From contig JAOTOL010001661.1 of NCBI GenBank assembly GCA_034440575.1, positions 3,380,001-3,444,000 on the forward strand: a stretch of DNA of 64,000 nt, given 5' to 3'. The notes beneath the pieces were generated by a model. The model saw only the letters and a list, made by a program, of their open reading frames with translations. It did no database searches and was not told the DNA's origin. A program made the translations under genes and the position numbers. This DNA is from Imbricaverruca yamaguchii (taxonomy: Eukaryota > Arthropoda > Thecostraca > Neoverrucidae). Shown piece after piece: positions 22,339 through 35,050 of this stretch; the first letter of the stretch is position 1, and each line of letters begins with the position of its first letter.

Positions 22339-22789
22339 CAGTAGCCACAGCCTTCCAACCCTAAGGCCGCTACTGGTCCAACGCTTCCATTAAGACCGCA
22401 CACCTGTACTTCTATATTCAAATTATGCTCTATCGCAGTAAAAAGGATTTCAGTGAGGTGTTCAGTTGGATATTTAGAAGGCGTATATATCTTCACAGCA
22501 AAGAAAAAAGATAAGACATCAGGCTATCCGAAGCCGTTTTCACATCACACACCAGCCTTGCTTTTCGCAGTTATCGGTATCCATCATGCACAGTTGCTCG
22601 GTGGCTTCCGAGCCGTGTGGCGACCTGGACGCGGCCCACGGCTGGGCCAGCGCCATAAACTAGTCACACTCACGACCGATCCTGCCCAGACACGGCAGCA
22701 GGAGGCTGAAGATGTGCTCCCAGCACCGACACGTGCAGTCACAAACAAGCCGTACCTCCGCGGCCGTCGCAGGACAAGGATGAATCACT
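22339..22789. other. No gene recognised
   Basis: Unique sequence. An open frame at 22453-22890 (+) has no domain over this part and may be partly LINE-derived. Confidence 0.3.
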
Positions 22790-22995
22790 TCTCATGCGAA
22801 AACAAACAAATAACACATGTTGCGGGGGACATTGCGGTTTCAAGGGAGTTGTTTCCATGCAATGCGCAGAAGCGCTCTGTTCTAAGGTGAACACATGGCT
22901 GTCATTGTGGCATGGGGAAGTGCCAGTGGGCTCGCCCGATGTTGACTGCTTCCCGGTGGAGTGTATATTGAACAAAATAAATTGAATTTTGAATT
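22790..22995 (+). pseudogene. Decayed LINE 3' end
   Basis: In one forward frame, after an in-frame stop, the sequence reads HMLRGTLRFQGSCFHAM (about 22816-22866). This resembles the zinc-knuckle and downstream part found at the C-terminus of many arthropod non-LTR polymerases. A short 3' UTR and an AATAAATTGAATTTTGAATT tail (22976-22996) follow. Stops and a probable frameshift show it is dead. The family assignment is from memory. Confidence 0.4.
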
Positions 22996-23394
22996 AATTA
23001 AACAATTGAACTGCAATAAATGTAAATCGAGAAATGGCAAACCTCACAATACCCTTCAACACATTTGCGATGAACCGTCATAACCGCCTGGCAGCCACCC
23101 CTGGTCGACTGAAGAGCACGGGTGTTCGATGCTTGATGATCATGAGTTGTTTGATGGCTGATGCCGCTTACGCCGTGGTCGTCTCTCCGGGCCGCGATAC
23201 GCCGTAAGTGCAGCACGCCACTGACATGACCTGAGTCTCACTATTCGACCGGTTTCTCCGTTTTACTACTTGCTGTACAGCCCGCATGCGAATTGGCAGG
23301 CGATGTCGTAATAGCGGGGTTTATCTCGCATATCAGTGGCACAAGACCATCACCGCCTGGGCAAACCAGAGATGACGCGCATAGGACCAAGCTA
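22996..23394. other. No gene recognised
   Basis: Unique sequence leading into the 58-bp array. Confidence 0.35.
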
Positions 23395-23745
23395 CTGCCG
23401 CTCCGTGCTACCTGCACAGAGCGGAGCTGAAGGGGCGCATCGCACCAAATGACTACTGCTCCGCGCTACATGGACAGAGCGAGATGACTGGACCCATCGG
23501 ACCAAACGACTTACGCTATGTGCTACCTGTACAGAGCAGAACTGACGGAGAGATCGGACCAAACGAATAGCACTCCGTGCTACCTGGACAGAGCGGATAT
23601 GACGTGGCGAATCGGAACAAACGACTAATCGTCTGCTGTATCTGGAAATAGTGGAGCTGAAGAGGCGAATCGGACCAAACGGCCGTTGCTCTGTGCCCAC
23701 TTGACAGAGCTGAAATGACGGGACGCATCGGGCCGCGGAACTGAC
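23395..23745. repeat. 58-60-bp degenerate minisatellite
   Basis: About six diverged copies containing GCTCCGTGCTACCTG, a GACAGAGCGGA core and TCGGACCAAACGAC. Copies at 23400 and 23458 are 58 bp apart. Heavy divergence suggests an old array. Confidence 0.8.
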
Positions 23746-26700
23746 ATCAAGGTCCACTTAGACAGAGCATAAGTGAAGGCGCCGACTGGGACAGGTGGCC
23801 TTTGGTGGTGGGGTAGATGACCGGCCGGGTGGCGACAGTCATCTCTCGGAGTTTGGTAGAAACTTGTCCGCAGGGTTTACCTGGCGCGCTGGATCAATCC
23901 ATGCAATCTTCAGGTCGATCTGATCAGCGCGTTTTGAGTTATAGTCTCTGGCATTTCTTGGAGGTCAAATCGGAAAATCGTCTTTAACAGTTTACATTTC
24001 TGATGATACTAGAATGATTACAATGGAAATTCACATCGTGAGACTGGTAATGATATAAGAAGTACGCTCCACGCTTACTTACCTTGAGCATTTCCAACCA
24101 CTTCGCTCCGTGCTCTCAGACTTAGTGGCCTAGATTGACGCATGGACAGGGAGAAGTTGAGCTTATTCGTGCCAAAACAGACATTCATGAATTTCTTCAT
24201 GTAAAGGTGTGAGATACAAAAGTTTTTTTTAATGCAAATATAATTAATATTCGCTTCGTAACATTCTGACAGCAAACCGAAGCCACTGTGGCGGACATTC
24301 TCTTCGCAACGGTTGGCTTTCATTTGAGTTCATGCAGCACCTTAGTAAGGAACAATGAGAGTAAAGCTAGTCTTTTTGTCTTAAAATTACCCTTAGGATA
24401 CAACGATACATTTTCCCCACTATAGTATTCAGCTCATGACAGTGGTAACATGACACTTGCCTTCGTGCTGAGTGCCCTAATGCAAATGCTTCGAAAAGGC
24501 CTGGAAGAGAGTTTCGTTTAATTCCTTCCATTATGAGGAATATATAGCAAAGATTTCGTCACTATATGAAGTGGCCTAGACATGAGCAGTCACTGTGTTA
24601 AAAGGTGTATTACATATTACGAATTCCATACACTACAGGTCAGTGTCCTAAAATTACTTCACCATTAACTGTGTGGATGAAGAAAGAAGTTCCTTGGGAA
24701 TAGTAAAATATTGCAAGAAAATAAAGGATAGCCGCTTAAGGATTAAATAAGTGGAATGCCTTTCACTTCAGTCAGATGCATTTTACATTATTTAGCAGTC
24801 GTGTGTATGATGACTGCCCACACATGTGGCAAAATGGTAAAAAAAACCCAAGACAAGGATGAAATAGCGCAATTCCATTAACTGTGAATTCCCAGGCCAC
24901 ATGGTCAATTATTTTACCCTGCTTCAGGTACTACCTGATACCAAACTTAGGGAGCTTACAATGAGGCTAGCACATGCACGACCAAATTGAAGCCCAGTTC
25001 AAGAAGTTCACGAATCAAATTTAGAACATCGCTTCGATTGCAGAGTCGAAGCAGCAAGCTGCGGTCCACACTCTGTAGACCATGACACCGCGACCCGTTA
25101 CACCAGATAAGGTCTGTACATGTTATGTCCGTGAACCTGACAACCATGACTGTGACGATGTATGAACCCTTTCCTGTACCCTGGCACCCTTGCCCGTACT
25201 GCTTCGAGAAATGTTCCTGTGGGTCTTTGGCTGTCGTCTCAACTTGAGCCTTACTAGCGAACAGAAAACGTACGACCGACAAACATTTCTCGGTAAAAAA
25301 GCCATCCACGTCTCCAGTTGACATGCCATGGTTTGCGCATGTTCGGGGCAAACTTCCCTTTGCTGTAGCTCTCTTAACCTGTCCCGCCAATTCCACCGCA
25401 CACGCTTTTCCCATGCGACATTCCGCAAACAATACAGCCAGTCGCACGGCACGCCGTATCAGATACATGGTGACACACATTTGCAGAACTGAACTGGTTC
25501 CCGTATTGTGTACGGGCCCTTACGCAAGTGCACGGACCCTTACGAACGTTGACGAGTCCTTACAAACGTGTGCGGGCCTTAAGATGAACGCTGCCCTACG
25601 TTTGACCGGAAATGATGAAAGCATCACAATCCGCAGCCACCGCCAATAATCTGTGGTGCAATCAAGCTCCACCTTCAATTCGTTCACGAGTTCATCATGT
25701 GCACAGTCTAATGCCCTGAGCCAAAATAACCAAGTCAGCCCCCGAGTCCAAATAACCAACCAAGCAACCAACGAGTTCTTCTCCGAAGCGAACAGGTTAA
25801 ATTGAAGGCATCCAGTTGCCGGACAATATTTTAACGACAGACGAATTTTGTTTTGCTCATCCTAATGGAGCCTTCTGCTCGCCACGCTAAAAAGTTTCTG
25901 GATACCGACGACCCCATCGCCTCTTAGGCATGTACCCAAAGATTACATGCCCGCGGGCATGTAGTCACCACCCAGGTGGTTCACTGCCTTGGACATTTTC
26001 GCTGCTCACATAGCACACGCGACGTTAGATATTTTTTTTTGCGTGGGAAAGCCGTCAAGTGGCCCAATTTTGACATGACGGCTACAGCCGCTTCCTGGAC
26101 AGGTTGCCATCAAAGGCCCCGACTCTACATTTACGAGACGACCGAATTAGCCGCGCTTCCGCGAGTCAGTCGCTTCGTGACGGTGGGACGCGGATGCTCG
26201 AACAAACCTCCGCGATGAAGAACACTGAGCATCTATACCTGCGGCTGCATTTCGGCATGCATGCAATGGGCTAAGTAAATATGCCACGCCATCAAAACGC
26301 ATACTAAACACTTAACACTTGACTGAATAGGAGTCTCGCACGGCGTTCTGAGAGTATCCTGAACATCAGACGCGTCGATTTCCAGTCCACGCTCCGCCTG
26401 GTAGGGGCTGGAACTAAATGTATTCGAATAATCATCCGACGCCTTTCTGGTCTGCGGTGATTATCTGGTCACATATTAGTCAGGCTGACTTTCTGGCGCT
26501 CTTGTTAAAGTTAATCGACAAGTCGCACGCAGAGAGATATCCCTACTTGTCTGTGGATCTCTCTGCCACCACTAATGCATTTGACTTGTCTGAACACTTG
26601 GCAATATCTTGGTCTTATGACGCCCAAGTGCGTAACGGCACAGTAATTTATCGGCGTTTCGGCATGATCAGTCGAGAGGCACGGGTCAGCACGTCGCCAC

Positions 26701-27029
26701 AGCCCGCGGGCACACAGACGTCGGTGATTACAAAAGGACGGAGAAAGGCAACTCGGGTCACCCTCTCATATCTCCCCACCACGTGGCCGTATCGTCCCCG
26801 CTGCCTGGACAACAAACTGCCAGCGCCGCTGTTGCCATGGTAACTGTTGTAACTGGTAACTGGTAACTGCCATCAGTTGACTTGCTGGAGGAAAAGCGAC
26901 CAAAATGGTAGATATTGGCTAGAAACCAGCTTTGCTCGAGACTCCTCACGCCACACCTCAGATGCATATTATATGAGAGATACGGGTATTTCGAGAAGAA
27001 TGATGGGCTTGAGGTGACCGAGCACGCTA
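23746..27029. other. 3.3 kb without a recognised gene
   Basis: Unique sequence of moderate GC. Frames of 174 codons at 24956-25480 (-) and 141 codons at 26418-26843 (+) are the longest. Neither shows a recognisable motif, signal peptide or splice-supported extension, so they are left uncalled. Confidence 0.35.
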
Positions 27030-27456
27030 GCCATATCATAACATGCTAGCCATACCGAGTCACACCCATAAACATAACAGGCCGGCCATACCGGGCCACT
27101 CCCGTCAGTACAACAGGCTAGCCATACCAAGCCACTCCCGCCAACACAACACACCCGTCATACCGAGCCACTCTCACCAACACAACAAGCTAGCCATACC
27201 GAGCCACTCTCACCAACACAACATGCTAGCCATACCGAGCCACACCCATCAGCACAACAGGCCGGCCATACCCGGCCACTCCAGGCAGTACAACAGGCCA
27301 GCCATACCAAGCCACTCCCGCCAACACCAAACGCCCGTCATACTGAGCCACTCTCACCAACACAACAAGCTAGCCATACCGAGCCACTCTCACAAACGTA
27401 ACAGGCCGGCCACACCGAGCCACTCTCACCAACACAACAAGCTAGCCATACCGAGC
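27030..27456. repeat. 36-bp minisatellite with 180-bp higher-order period
   Basis: About twelve 36-bp units built on CCATACCGAGCCACTCTCAC and CAACACAACAAGCTAG. The unit variant GGCCGGCCATAC recurs at 27080 and 27260, 180 bp (five units) apart, with the intervening variants in the same order, so a five-unit block was duplicated. A second fragment lies at 34903-35050. Confidence 0.92.
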
Positions 27457-27570
27457 AGTGTGCAAATATTCATTTTTCATTAGGTGGGCGATGTCGAAAA
27501 CGAAAGAGCAAGATGTAAAAAAAAATAAAAAAGGATGTCGAATTTTACTGCGAAAGGTACATAAATTTCG
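27457..27570 (-). mobile_element. hAT-type MITE fragment
   Basis: It begins at the edge of the 36-bp array with CAGTGTGCAAATATTCATTT, then TTAGGTGGGCGATGTCGAAA. This matches the 3' end of the MITE family in reverse orientation. The rest is diverged or missing. Confidence 0.6.
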
Positions 27571-27689
27571 TGTTGTAAACTTTTCCCCGATATTTTAACA
27601 TAATCAACAAAGTTCCCTGCAGCTGTAACGTATGTATGTACAATACCGCTGTCCTTAATTTATAACCTTTCCAGATCGCATCCTGAAGA

Positions 27690-27870
27690 AGGTATCCCGG
27701 TGGCGCAACCGGTTACGGAGCCCTTCACTGGAGCTGTCCTGGTCCTGGATCCCATCCTGGGCTGAAGAGTACCTCGAGGGAAAAACTAAGCATATCGCCA
27801 AGCGAAGGGAATGCAGATGCCGTTCCCATAGGAAGCAGCATGGCGTATGCAGTCCTTCACATCAAGTATT
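27690..27870 (+). mobile_element. Possible tRNA-derived SINE (family D)
   Basis: A tRNA-like start, CCCGGTGGCGCAACCGGTTA (A-box-like), with a possible B box in CCTGGATCCCATCCTGG. A body ending near a short TATTATTATAA run follows. Only one copy was seen in the window and no duplication was found. Confidence 0.4.
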
Positions 27871-28573
27871 ATTATAAGATTTTGTCACGATAAAAGCTAT
27901 GCACTATTTTCACTCGAGTCATATTCATGTAATGCATCTCGATAACTCCAATGTTTGTGTGCTTTTCCAATGCACGCGATTTCAAATCGGCGTTGGTTGC
28001 CTATTATATCGACATTGCCATTGATTTCCAGCTCATGCTTGCATGTGGAAACTAAATACACTTGTGTTTGAACACCACTTCCCTTTGTACATTGTGCTCC
28101 TTTCTAGGGTTCCAGATAACAAGACCTGCATGAAATGCACATTAAATATATCAGTTTACTAATCCAGTTCAGACCAGGCCGGAGGTCACGATAATGCCGC
28201 CATGCATGACGCACACACATGTAGCTGTGAAATTTTTATTGCATTTGCTAAAACCCACAATACCGAAAACTCGAGTATTTCAACTGAAACAAACGCAAAA
28301 TGCATCAAGCACCGCATCACAGTCAGGATGGAGGAATGCTTTCCCGGGCCTTAGTAAGGATATCATTGGCGATGAAGAATATAGAGATATCCTTTTATGG
28401 AGCATTTCATACAAAAAAGCGATGAATGCACACAACAAACGATGGATGCTTAGCACTAAGCACTAAGTAAAATTGGCAGACAATCCAGTATCCACTTTTT
28501 GGCGGTACACCCACATCTCCGTTGAACAGCCCGTGCACCCTGAAGACAGGCAATGCCAGTCGGCTTTTGTTGA

Positions 28574-28634
28574 GTTAGTAAGTTAGTTAATAGGGCTTTA
28601 GGGCGCATCGACTTCATTGGTCATGTAACGGCAA
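28574..28634 (-). mobile_element. Stem-loop retroposon unit with TSD (61 bp)
   Basis: Flanked by the exact 14-bp duplication TCGGCTTTTGTTGA (28560-28573 and 28635-28648). The + strand has a GTTAGTAAGTTAGTTAAT tail, then GGGCGC and the conserved loop ATCGACTTCATTGGTCAT. The second stem arm has decayed to TAACGG. Confidence 0.85.
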
Positions 28635-28648
28635 TCGGCTTTTGTTGA

Positions 28649-30300
28649 ATATGCCACGCGCGGCACTTGGTGACTGGGGCGGCGCGCATGCTAGCGTATC
28701 GTCGCAGCGCGCCGACTCCCCTTCACAGTACTGAGTACCGTCGGCTGTGGCGCAGTCGCCTTCACCGTTCGCCAGATTGGCGCAATGTGAGTCGAATCGA
28801 CTCTGGAAGCGGTGCACCAGCTTCAGCTGCTGGCCGCCAGCGGCAGCTCGGGCAGTCTCCTGGGCCCAAGCCGTGATAAGCACGGGCCGCGGGTGCGCCG
28901 GTCGCTGGTTAGCGCCGGCTGGTTACTTGTTACACAGTCCACCACCGCCAGCCACACAACGCCGAGTTTGCCACTGTGACCTCCGTCGAATGACTACCCG
29001 CACCAGCATGTATACACACATACTCTAGAACCTGGGAGGTGTCGGTCCGTCCAGCCATGAACTGGTCCGGACTGACAGGAGTCGGACGCTGGCTTCTACG
29101 AGCAGGCATAACCCGCTATGGCTGCACTCGCTCACTGTGCATCGGTCTGATAAAGGCGACCATTAACAGTGCTAGCTGGATTGTCTGCCAATTCGTTCAT
29201 CGTTTCAATACTTGTTAGGCTGGTCTTCGCACTTTCATCGTAAGCAAACTACTAAATAATTTACCACACCTTCCGACCTTTGATCATCACACGTATTAAA
29301 TGCAAAGGAAGGCATAGTGTAGTGACGCCAGAGTCCAGGACACACGAGCCTCATCAACTTGGAAAGAATGACCATTCGCTATACATCGTCCAAATGTCTA
29401 ATTTGAACACACAAATCGTCGTGTTCCAACTAAATGCGGTTAAATAATTCCTTACAATGACACAGTCACGATGCCCACGTAAGACCATGACTGAGTCGTC
29501 GACAGCAAGGACATCAGTCGAGGAACGATTATCGATTAGTTTGAAGAAAAAAACAGCCAGAATCACATTCACAGAACTCACTCGACACCAAGAACGATGG
29601 ATTGCAAACCTTGGTACACAAAGGAAAACCTATCACCTGCTTCCCCAGGCTCCATATTGCGGGCCTCGACCACCCAGCTTCATGAGCATGTACCCTGAAC
29701 TACTCGTATCGCATGACACCCATGCGTGTAATGCGAACCACATCAAGGAACATTCGTATCTCATATAAAATTAGCACGTGGTTCTTACCGCAGCCGGCCC
29801 ACATGTGTGCCGTTGCTGGATTACAAACGATCTGGATTCAAGTAGAGGAGGGATAGGACGGGGTAGACGAGCGAAGGACATCGGTTGACACTCAAGTCGG
29901 CCCAAGCTCCAAGGCCCGTTGAGGCGGTACGCTTAACACGTTTTACGCGCTGATCGAGCTCCACACCAGCGTGCGGTATGCTCCAGGGTCCAGTCCGTAG
30001 AGCTACATTGAGTGTGCATAATATACGCAGCGTGGACCGACGGACTGTCGTATTCGGTCATGTACAGCAGGAGCAGCAACAGGCCCTCCTCATCAGTGCA
30101 TGGTTGTAAGGTTCAAGTCCTGCCATCAAACGGCGTAGGCGTAGGCCAACCACTCAGCACACTGGTGACCATCATCAGACGCTATCCGTGTGCACCAGCA
30201 CCAGAAACCCCGCCTATTCCAGGAACATTTCAACGGTCTGGTAGCAGCGCAATGCTCAACGTTGTCCGGGTTTGAACTTTGCACATTAATGATGCTTGGC
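28649..30300. other. No gene recognised
   Basis: Unique sequence, GC-rich to about 29000, with only short open frames. Confidence 0.35.
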
Positions 30301-32200
30301 AGGCAAGATGCAGGCATGGTGTGGCAAGTTCATGGTAACACCCATGGTAACACCTTCTGCTTGATGACTTTGCACTATGCTGGATGACCATGTGCAAAAG
30401 GAGAAACAAAAATTGCTCCCTCCAAAGTTGAATAGCCAAAACTTTACCTGCCTGAATCCAATATCAAATACGTAAATTTTTACTTTACTGTTAGCCTTCT
30501 ACATACCTAATTGACAATAAGAACTTCAATCAGCAGATATGTGCCCAGTTGTTTGCACCTGCAGGCCAACCCTGGCCATGATAAAATACACTTGGTAACT
30601 ATAGACCCATCCATGTATTATCAGCATTACAACATCTTCCTAAAAGGTTGAAGATATGCACTTCAATTTTCCTCTTCTATTTTCTGGGCAGAACTTGCCT
30701 GAAGAGATGGCACATTTCAGCACAGGTCAACGTGAGATCCTATTACATGATTTACTAAACCATGCTAACCCAGGTTGCAAAACAGAGGAAAACAGCATCT
30801 CTGTTTACCTGCTTCTTGTTTATTGGTTAGTTCTCAATGCTCCATGCACAATCATGGTTAATGGCATCTCCCACACTGTTTCGTCAGTGGGCTGTGGGTT
30901 TGGGAAACTTCCTGAGTGCTGTGAGTGTTGAACTTGGGACCTCTGGTATCCAGAGCTTAACACCTTAGCCTGCACCATCTCTCTGGTCAGATCCTCACAC
31001 CCAGTCTTGGGGGGTGGATAGTAACCCCATCTAAATCCAAACTAAGCATTGCATGGAAAGGAGAGGTGTCATCAGAAGGTGCTTGACTAGTACGGTCCGG
31101 ATCCATCCCCCAAAACAATTTCCCCACAAAAGTGATGTCACTAGGGGGCTAGATTTTCATTACTTTTCATGACTTACATCATGTTTTTGGCTCTTGGGAG
31201 TTCATTTTAGGTGATAATTGAAACAAAATTAATTGGAATCAGAAAATGGCAGCAAAATCAATGCGGGTCATACACTGTTTTGGCCCCAAAAAAATAACTC
31301 AAAATTACATAATTTTGAGTTTTCAAGTTTTCTTTAATTTTCCTTTTCTAATGGGTAGAGCAGACCGAGAAATGTTGCTGGAAGTCAACTTGTCCTAATA
31401 AAAAATGATCACTAGCCAGAATCTTCAATTTGAACTGCAATACACAAATTATGCAAAATGTATATGCAGTCAAAAACAGAAGAAAAAAAATTATCTCATA
31501 CATTTTGTTCCATCCTAAAGATAAGTAAATGCTGAAGGTTTTGTTAAAATATCTGTATCTATTCAAGTGTGATGACAGGTTGAACTTTTTTTTGGAGGTG
31601 ACCTCACTTGACCTTGACTAATGCATTGACCCTAGATGACTGGACTTAAAAATGTTGAAACTGCATCCCAAATTGATGTGGGAAAAGGTATGCAAAATTT
31701 TGGCCCACTGCTGTGTGCCATTCATTCACTGTCTGTGAAGAAAAAAAACTTGAGGGGGGTGAAGACCCCCAAGATGGGACAGATTAATAACCTGGCCATC
31801 CCCACCCCACCTGCCTCCTTTGAATGTTAAATCTGTGGTTCAGGGTGTTTTATGAATTATCAGAATTTAGAATTCCAATGCAATGTTTATAGTGTGATAG
31901 TGGTGTCCAATGCAATGTTTATAGTGGTGAATAAGATTATTGACCACTCATTTTCTTTGCAAATGCTTACTTTTCAGGCTGTGAGCAAAATACTAACACA
32001 AATTGTGCTTTGAGCTTGGTAGGCAGCATAGGATAAATGCATGTTTAAAAATAAAATAAAAATACATCAGCACATAACATAACATAACCTAGCTTCCCTT
32101 TGGATGAAAAGGGAAACAAATAATCAGAAAGCAATGATCAGCAAGATAATGGTGAAGCAATTATCTTCAGGAAGTGTTCAAAATTAAAGAAAAACACAAC
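30301..32200. other. CpG-poor block
   Basis: By eye only about a dozen CpGs occur in 1.9 kb, with TG and CA frequent. The block contains a family-A SINE that has itself lost most CpG. No gene recognised. Confidence 0.5.
30812..30985 (-). mobile_element. tRNA-derived SINE (family A), CpG-depleted copy
   Basis: On the - strand it reads GGTGCAGGCTAAGGTGTTAA, AGTTCAACACTCACAGC, GACGAAACAGTGTGGGAG, CCATTAACCATGATTGTGCA and a tail ending AACCAATAAACAAG. It lines up along its length with the copy at 7857-8028. Many positions that are CG there are TG or CA here. Confidence 0.8.
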
Positions 32201-33619
32201 CGAATCTAGGATAAGCTGCATTTGAAGCTATTTCTTAACACATTTCTTTGTGCAAAATTCCCCAATTTAAAGAACCTAAGCTAACCTAAGCTAGCCAATC
32301 CTAACCAATTTGTTTTCCTTGTGGAGGCAAATGTGTAAAAACTTGTATATTTGCCCCCTTAAAGCACATTAATATACTTAACAAATACAATTATTTGACA
32401 CGCACATCAATCTGCAAGTTCTGCCCAACAGCCAATGCCCACGACACCACCATTCAGTACCATAAACGTGATTTCAGAACCATAACCTAGTAGGAGCGTG
32501 CATTTTTCAAATTATTGGAGGCATAGCACAGCGTACTCTATGGTGTATCCCCATGTTAAAAGTCCACGTTATTTGGAAGGAAAGCCAACATTTAGAGGAA
32601 ATCGACCCACTTAACTGTACATAGACCGTATATAAACTAACGGTACAGCACCTATGCAGGAAGGACTGGAAGACAGCTACCACAAGCTTTGATTCCTCGC
32701 ATTGCTGTACTGCATTACTGCATGTACTGCATAAACAAGCGGGGACGAGGCCGACACCGCCTAGTCACAGCTACTAAATTCACTGTACTGTGATTTCCGA
32801 CGAAAACTATCGACCTCCCTGAAATGTGATGAAGTACATCCTGCACTCAAGCAATAATATCATTTTGTATTATCAACGGCAAGCCGTACAACATGTACTG
32901 CTGGGTAGAGAACACATAAGCGGACCTGTAGTTATATTTTTGTATTCAAAATGCTGGGAAATAAGGAGAAATCCCAGGGTGGACGTAGGGTGGCATCTGG
33001 GTGCCGTAAACATTGGAAATTTGGTAGTTCTCAGATCAGCTACGGTCATTATTAACAGTAATATCGTGAGGTAACACGAATTATTCACTTAACATTTGCC
33101 TTTAAGCTGATAAAAAATGTTCAAAGATTACGCATTAGCAGTCAAATATGTACCTCACGTGAGAATAGCATCAAAAAATTGCTTGAAATTGACTGGCTCA
33201 TTTTTGCCAGAAATAGCAGGAAAACTTAGGAAATCACCATTTGGAAAATTGAAGTGGAAAAATATTTGCAACCTTTAATTCAACTCAAAATGGAAAAAAA
33301 TGGGATCAGAAAAACTTGAATTAACATAATATGTGCGATATGCTTGAAATTGTTGAGTATTTGTATGCAAAAAGATTGAGCGAAGTTAGGTGGCATTCGA
33401 CATCCCTAGGGTGGCATTCGACATCCTCATGGGAGGTCTTTCGAGGGAGGTCGATAGAAGAGACAAATATTGCGCGCTTGTTCCATATGTCACGGTTTCA
33501 TTCTTTTGCGTCGTGGTATGGCTGGTGGTGTGCATGCGATAACCTGATCGCAAAGACAAGTGATCACTGTGGGGTTTATTATTTTAGGATTGATGTTGTA
33601 TGGTGTTAAAAATTGCGAA
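32201..33619. other. CpG-normal interval, no gene recognised
   Basis: CpG is ordinary from about 32400 to 33617, for example GCGGGGACGAGGCCGACACC at 32740-32759. A short duplicated GGTGGCATTCGACATCC occurs at 33390-33426 and may be a MITE scrap. Confidence 0.4.
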
Positions 33620-34904
33620 TTGTGTGAGTTTCTATTTGACATTCATAGGTATTTCTTCCATTATGGCATGTAAATGGTAAAATTACTGCCTGTCCACCTG
33701 AAGTACAAGCTGTAGGTAAATGATACCTGTAGTATATGCATGAGCTGTTTCTAAGCATACATGTATCTGCTTGCTACTTACTTTTGATATTTTTGCCAGG
33801 TCAGATGTAATACAGGGTCAAGGGGCACTTTCTTTGAGATGCCCATTTTTGCAGGGTCTGTCTAATATAAATTTTATTTTTGAGGCCTATGCCTAAGTCT
33901 GCATTTTTTTTATCTGGCAGATGCAACCTGCCCAAAATGTATGTCTATCCTTCATTGGACATAATGCAATCCAAGTATCACCCATGTGTTAATTTGGATG
34001 CAATGAGGAGATGCTGCAGTGATTGGCTAAAGCCTATGTTTTATGAGTTTGAACAGGTCTAGTAATTGGGTTCCTACCATACATCACCATGGTACTATCC
34101 TGGATGTCATATGGAGTGGTTGATATTAAATGGATACCTATCTTGCATGCTAAGCTTTAATGTAAACTTGGTACCAACCCACTCATCTGCTTTCTGCCAG
34201 ATGCATTATCTCATTCACTCATGTGATGTATCCAATTAAAAGATGCCATGTATATTTTGCAATGGTATTTTATTTGATTGCATGTGCACCAGAAAAAGAA
34301 ACATGCACCATAACACCATACACCATAACATCTTATGTTCATGTCTAGCAACTTTGATAAGCCTGCACACTGTCCTCATTGCAGGGCTTCATTGTTTGCT
34401 GAATAAGGACTTCAGGAGTGCTGGATGATATTGGGTTTCAGGATACTGGGTAGTCTATCTGAAACAGAAGAGGCTCTGTCATATGGTTTCATAGAATTTA
34501 TTGGTCAGAGGTTGGGGGTTTAGGAGCACAGTGACTGCAGTGGCCATGCAGTGTGATGGTCATACTGGTCAGAGGTCATTGATGCACCCCAACTATGGCA
34601 TATTGGACTTGTTGAAGGCCTCAAGATGTCTTCAGTTGATTTCAAGTTGGTTTTGGAATATAATCCCAAACCAATAATGGATAATATGGAATGGATAATA
34701 ATTGTGGCAAGAGTTGGATGGTTTGAAAAGGAACACCATCCATGTAACCCATCATAGCATATACAGAAGTAAAGTTTTTGATGTAAACTTTCATAGTCAG
34801 TAAGTAGTAAGCAAGGATGCAGCATAAGCCACAGAGAGGGAGGTCAATTGAACTTCCATTAGGTGGTACTTTCCACCCATTTCCTTGAAAAATTTAACAC
34901 TGAT
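33620..34904. other. CpG-free block (about 1.3 kb)
   Basis: Read line by line, no CG dinucleotide was found from about 33620 to 34904, although C and G are both common. It stops abruptly at the 36-bp repeat fragment. No gene recognised. Confidence 0.75.
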
Positions 34905-35050
34905 ACCGAGCCAATCTCACCAACACAACATGCTAGCCATACCGAGCCACACCCATCAACATAACAGGCCGGCCATACTCGGCCACTCCAGCCAGTACAA
35001 CAGGCCAGCCATACCAAGCCACTCCCCCCAAGACAACACGCCGGTCATGC
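34903..35050. repeat. 36-bp minisatellite, second locus
   Basis: Four units of the same repeat as 27030-27456, in the same variant order (ATGCTAG, GGCCGG, GGCCAG, then a CGCCGGTCAT variant). It ends where CpG-rich unique DNA resumes. Confidence 0.9.

Noticed and set aside
24956..25480. 174-codon frame on -
   Set aside because: It looks like unique sequence but has no recognised motif, and alternative frames overlap. Not enough to call a gene.
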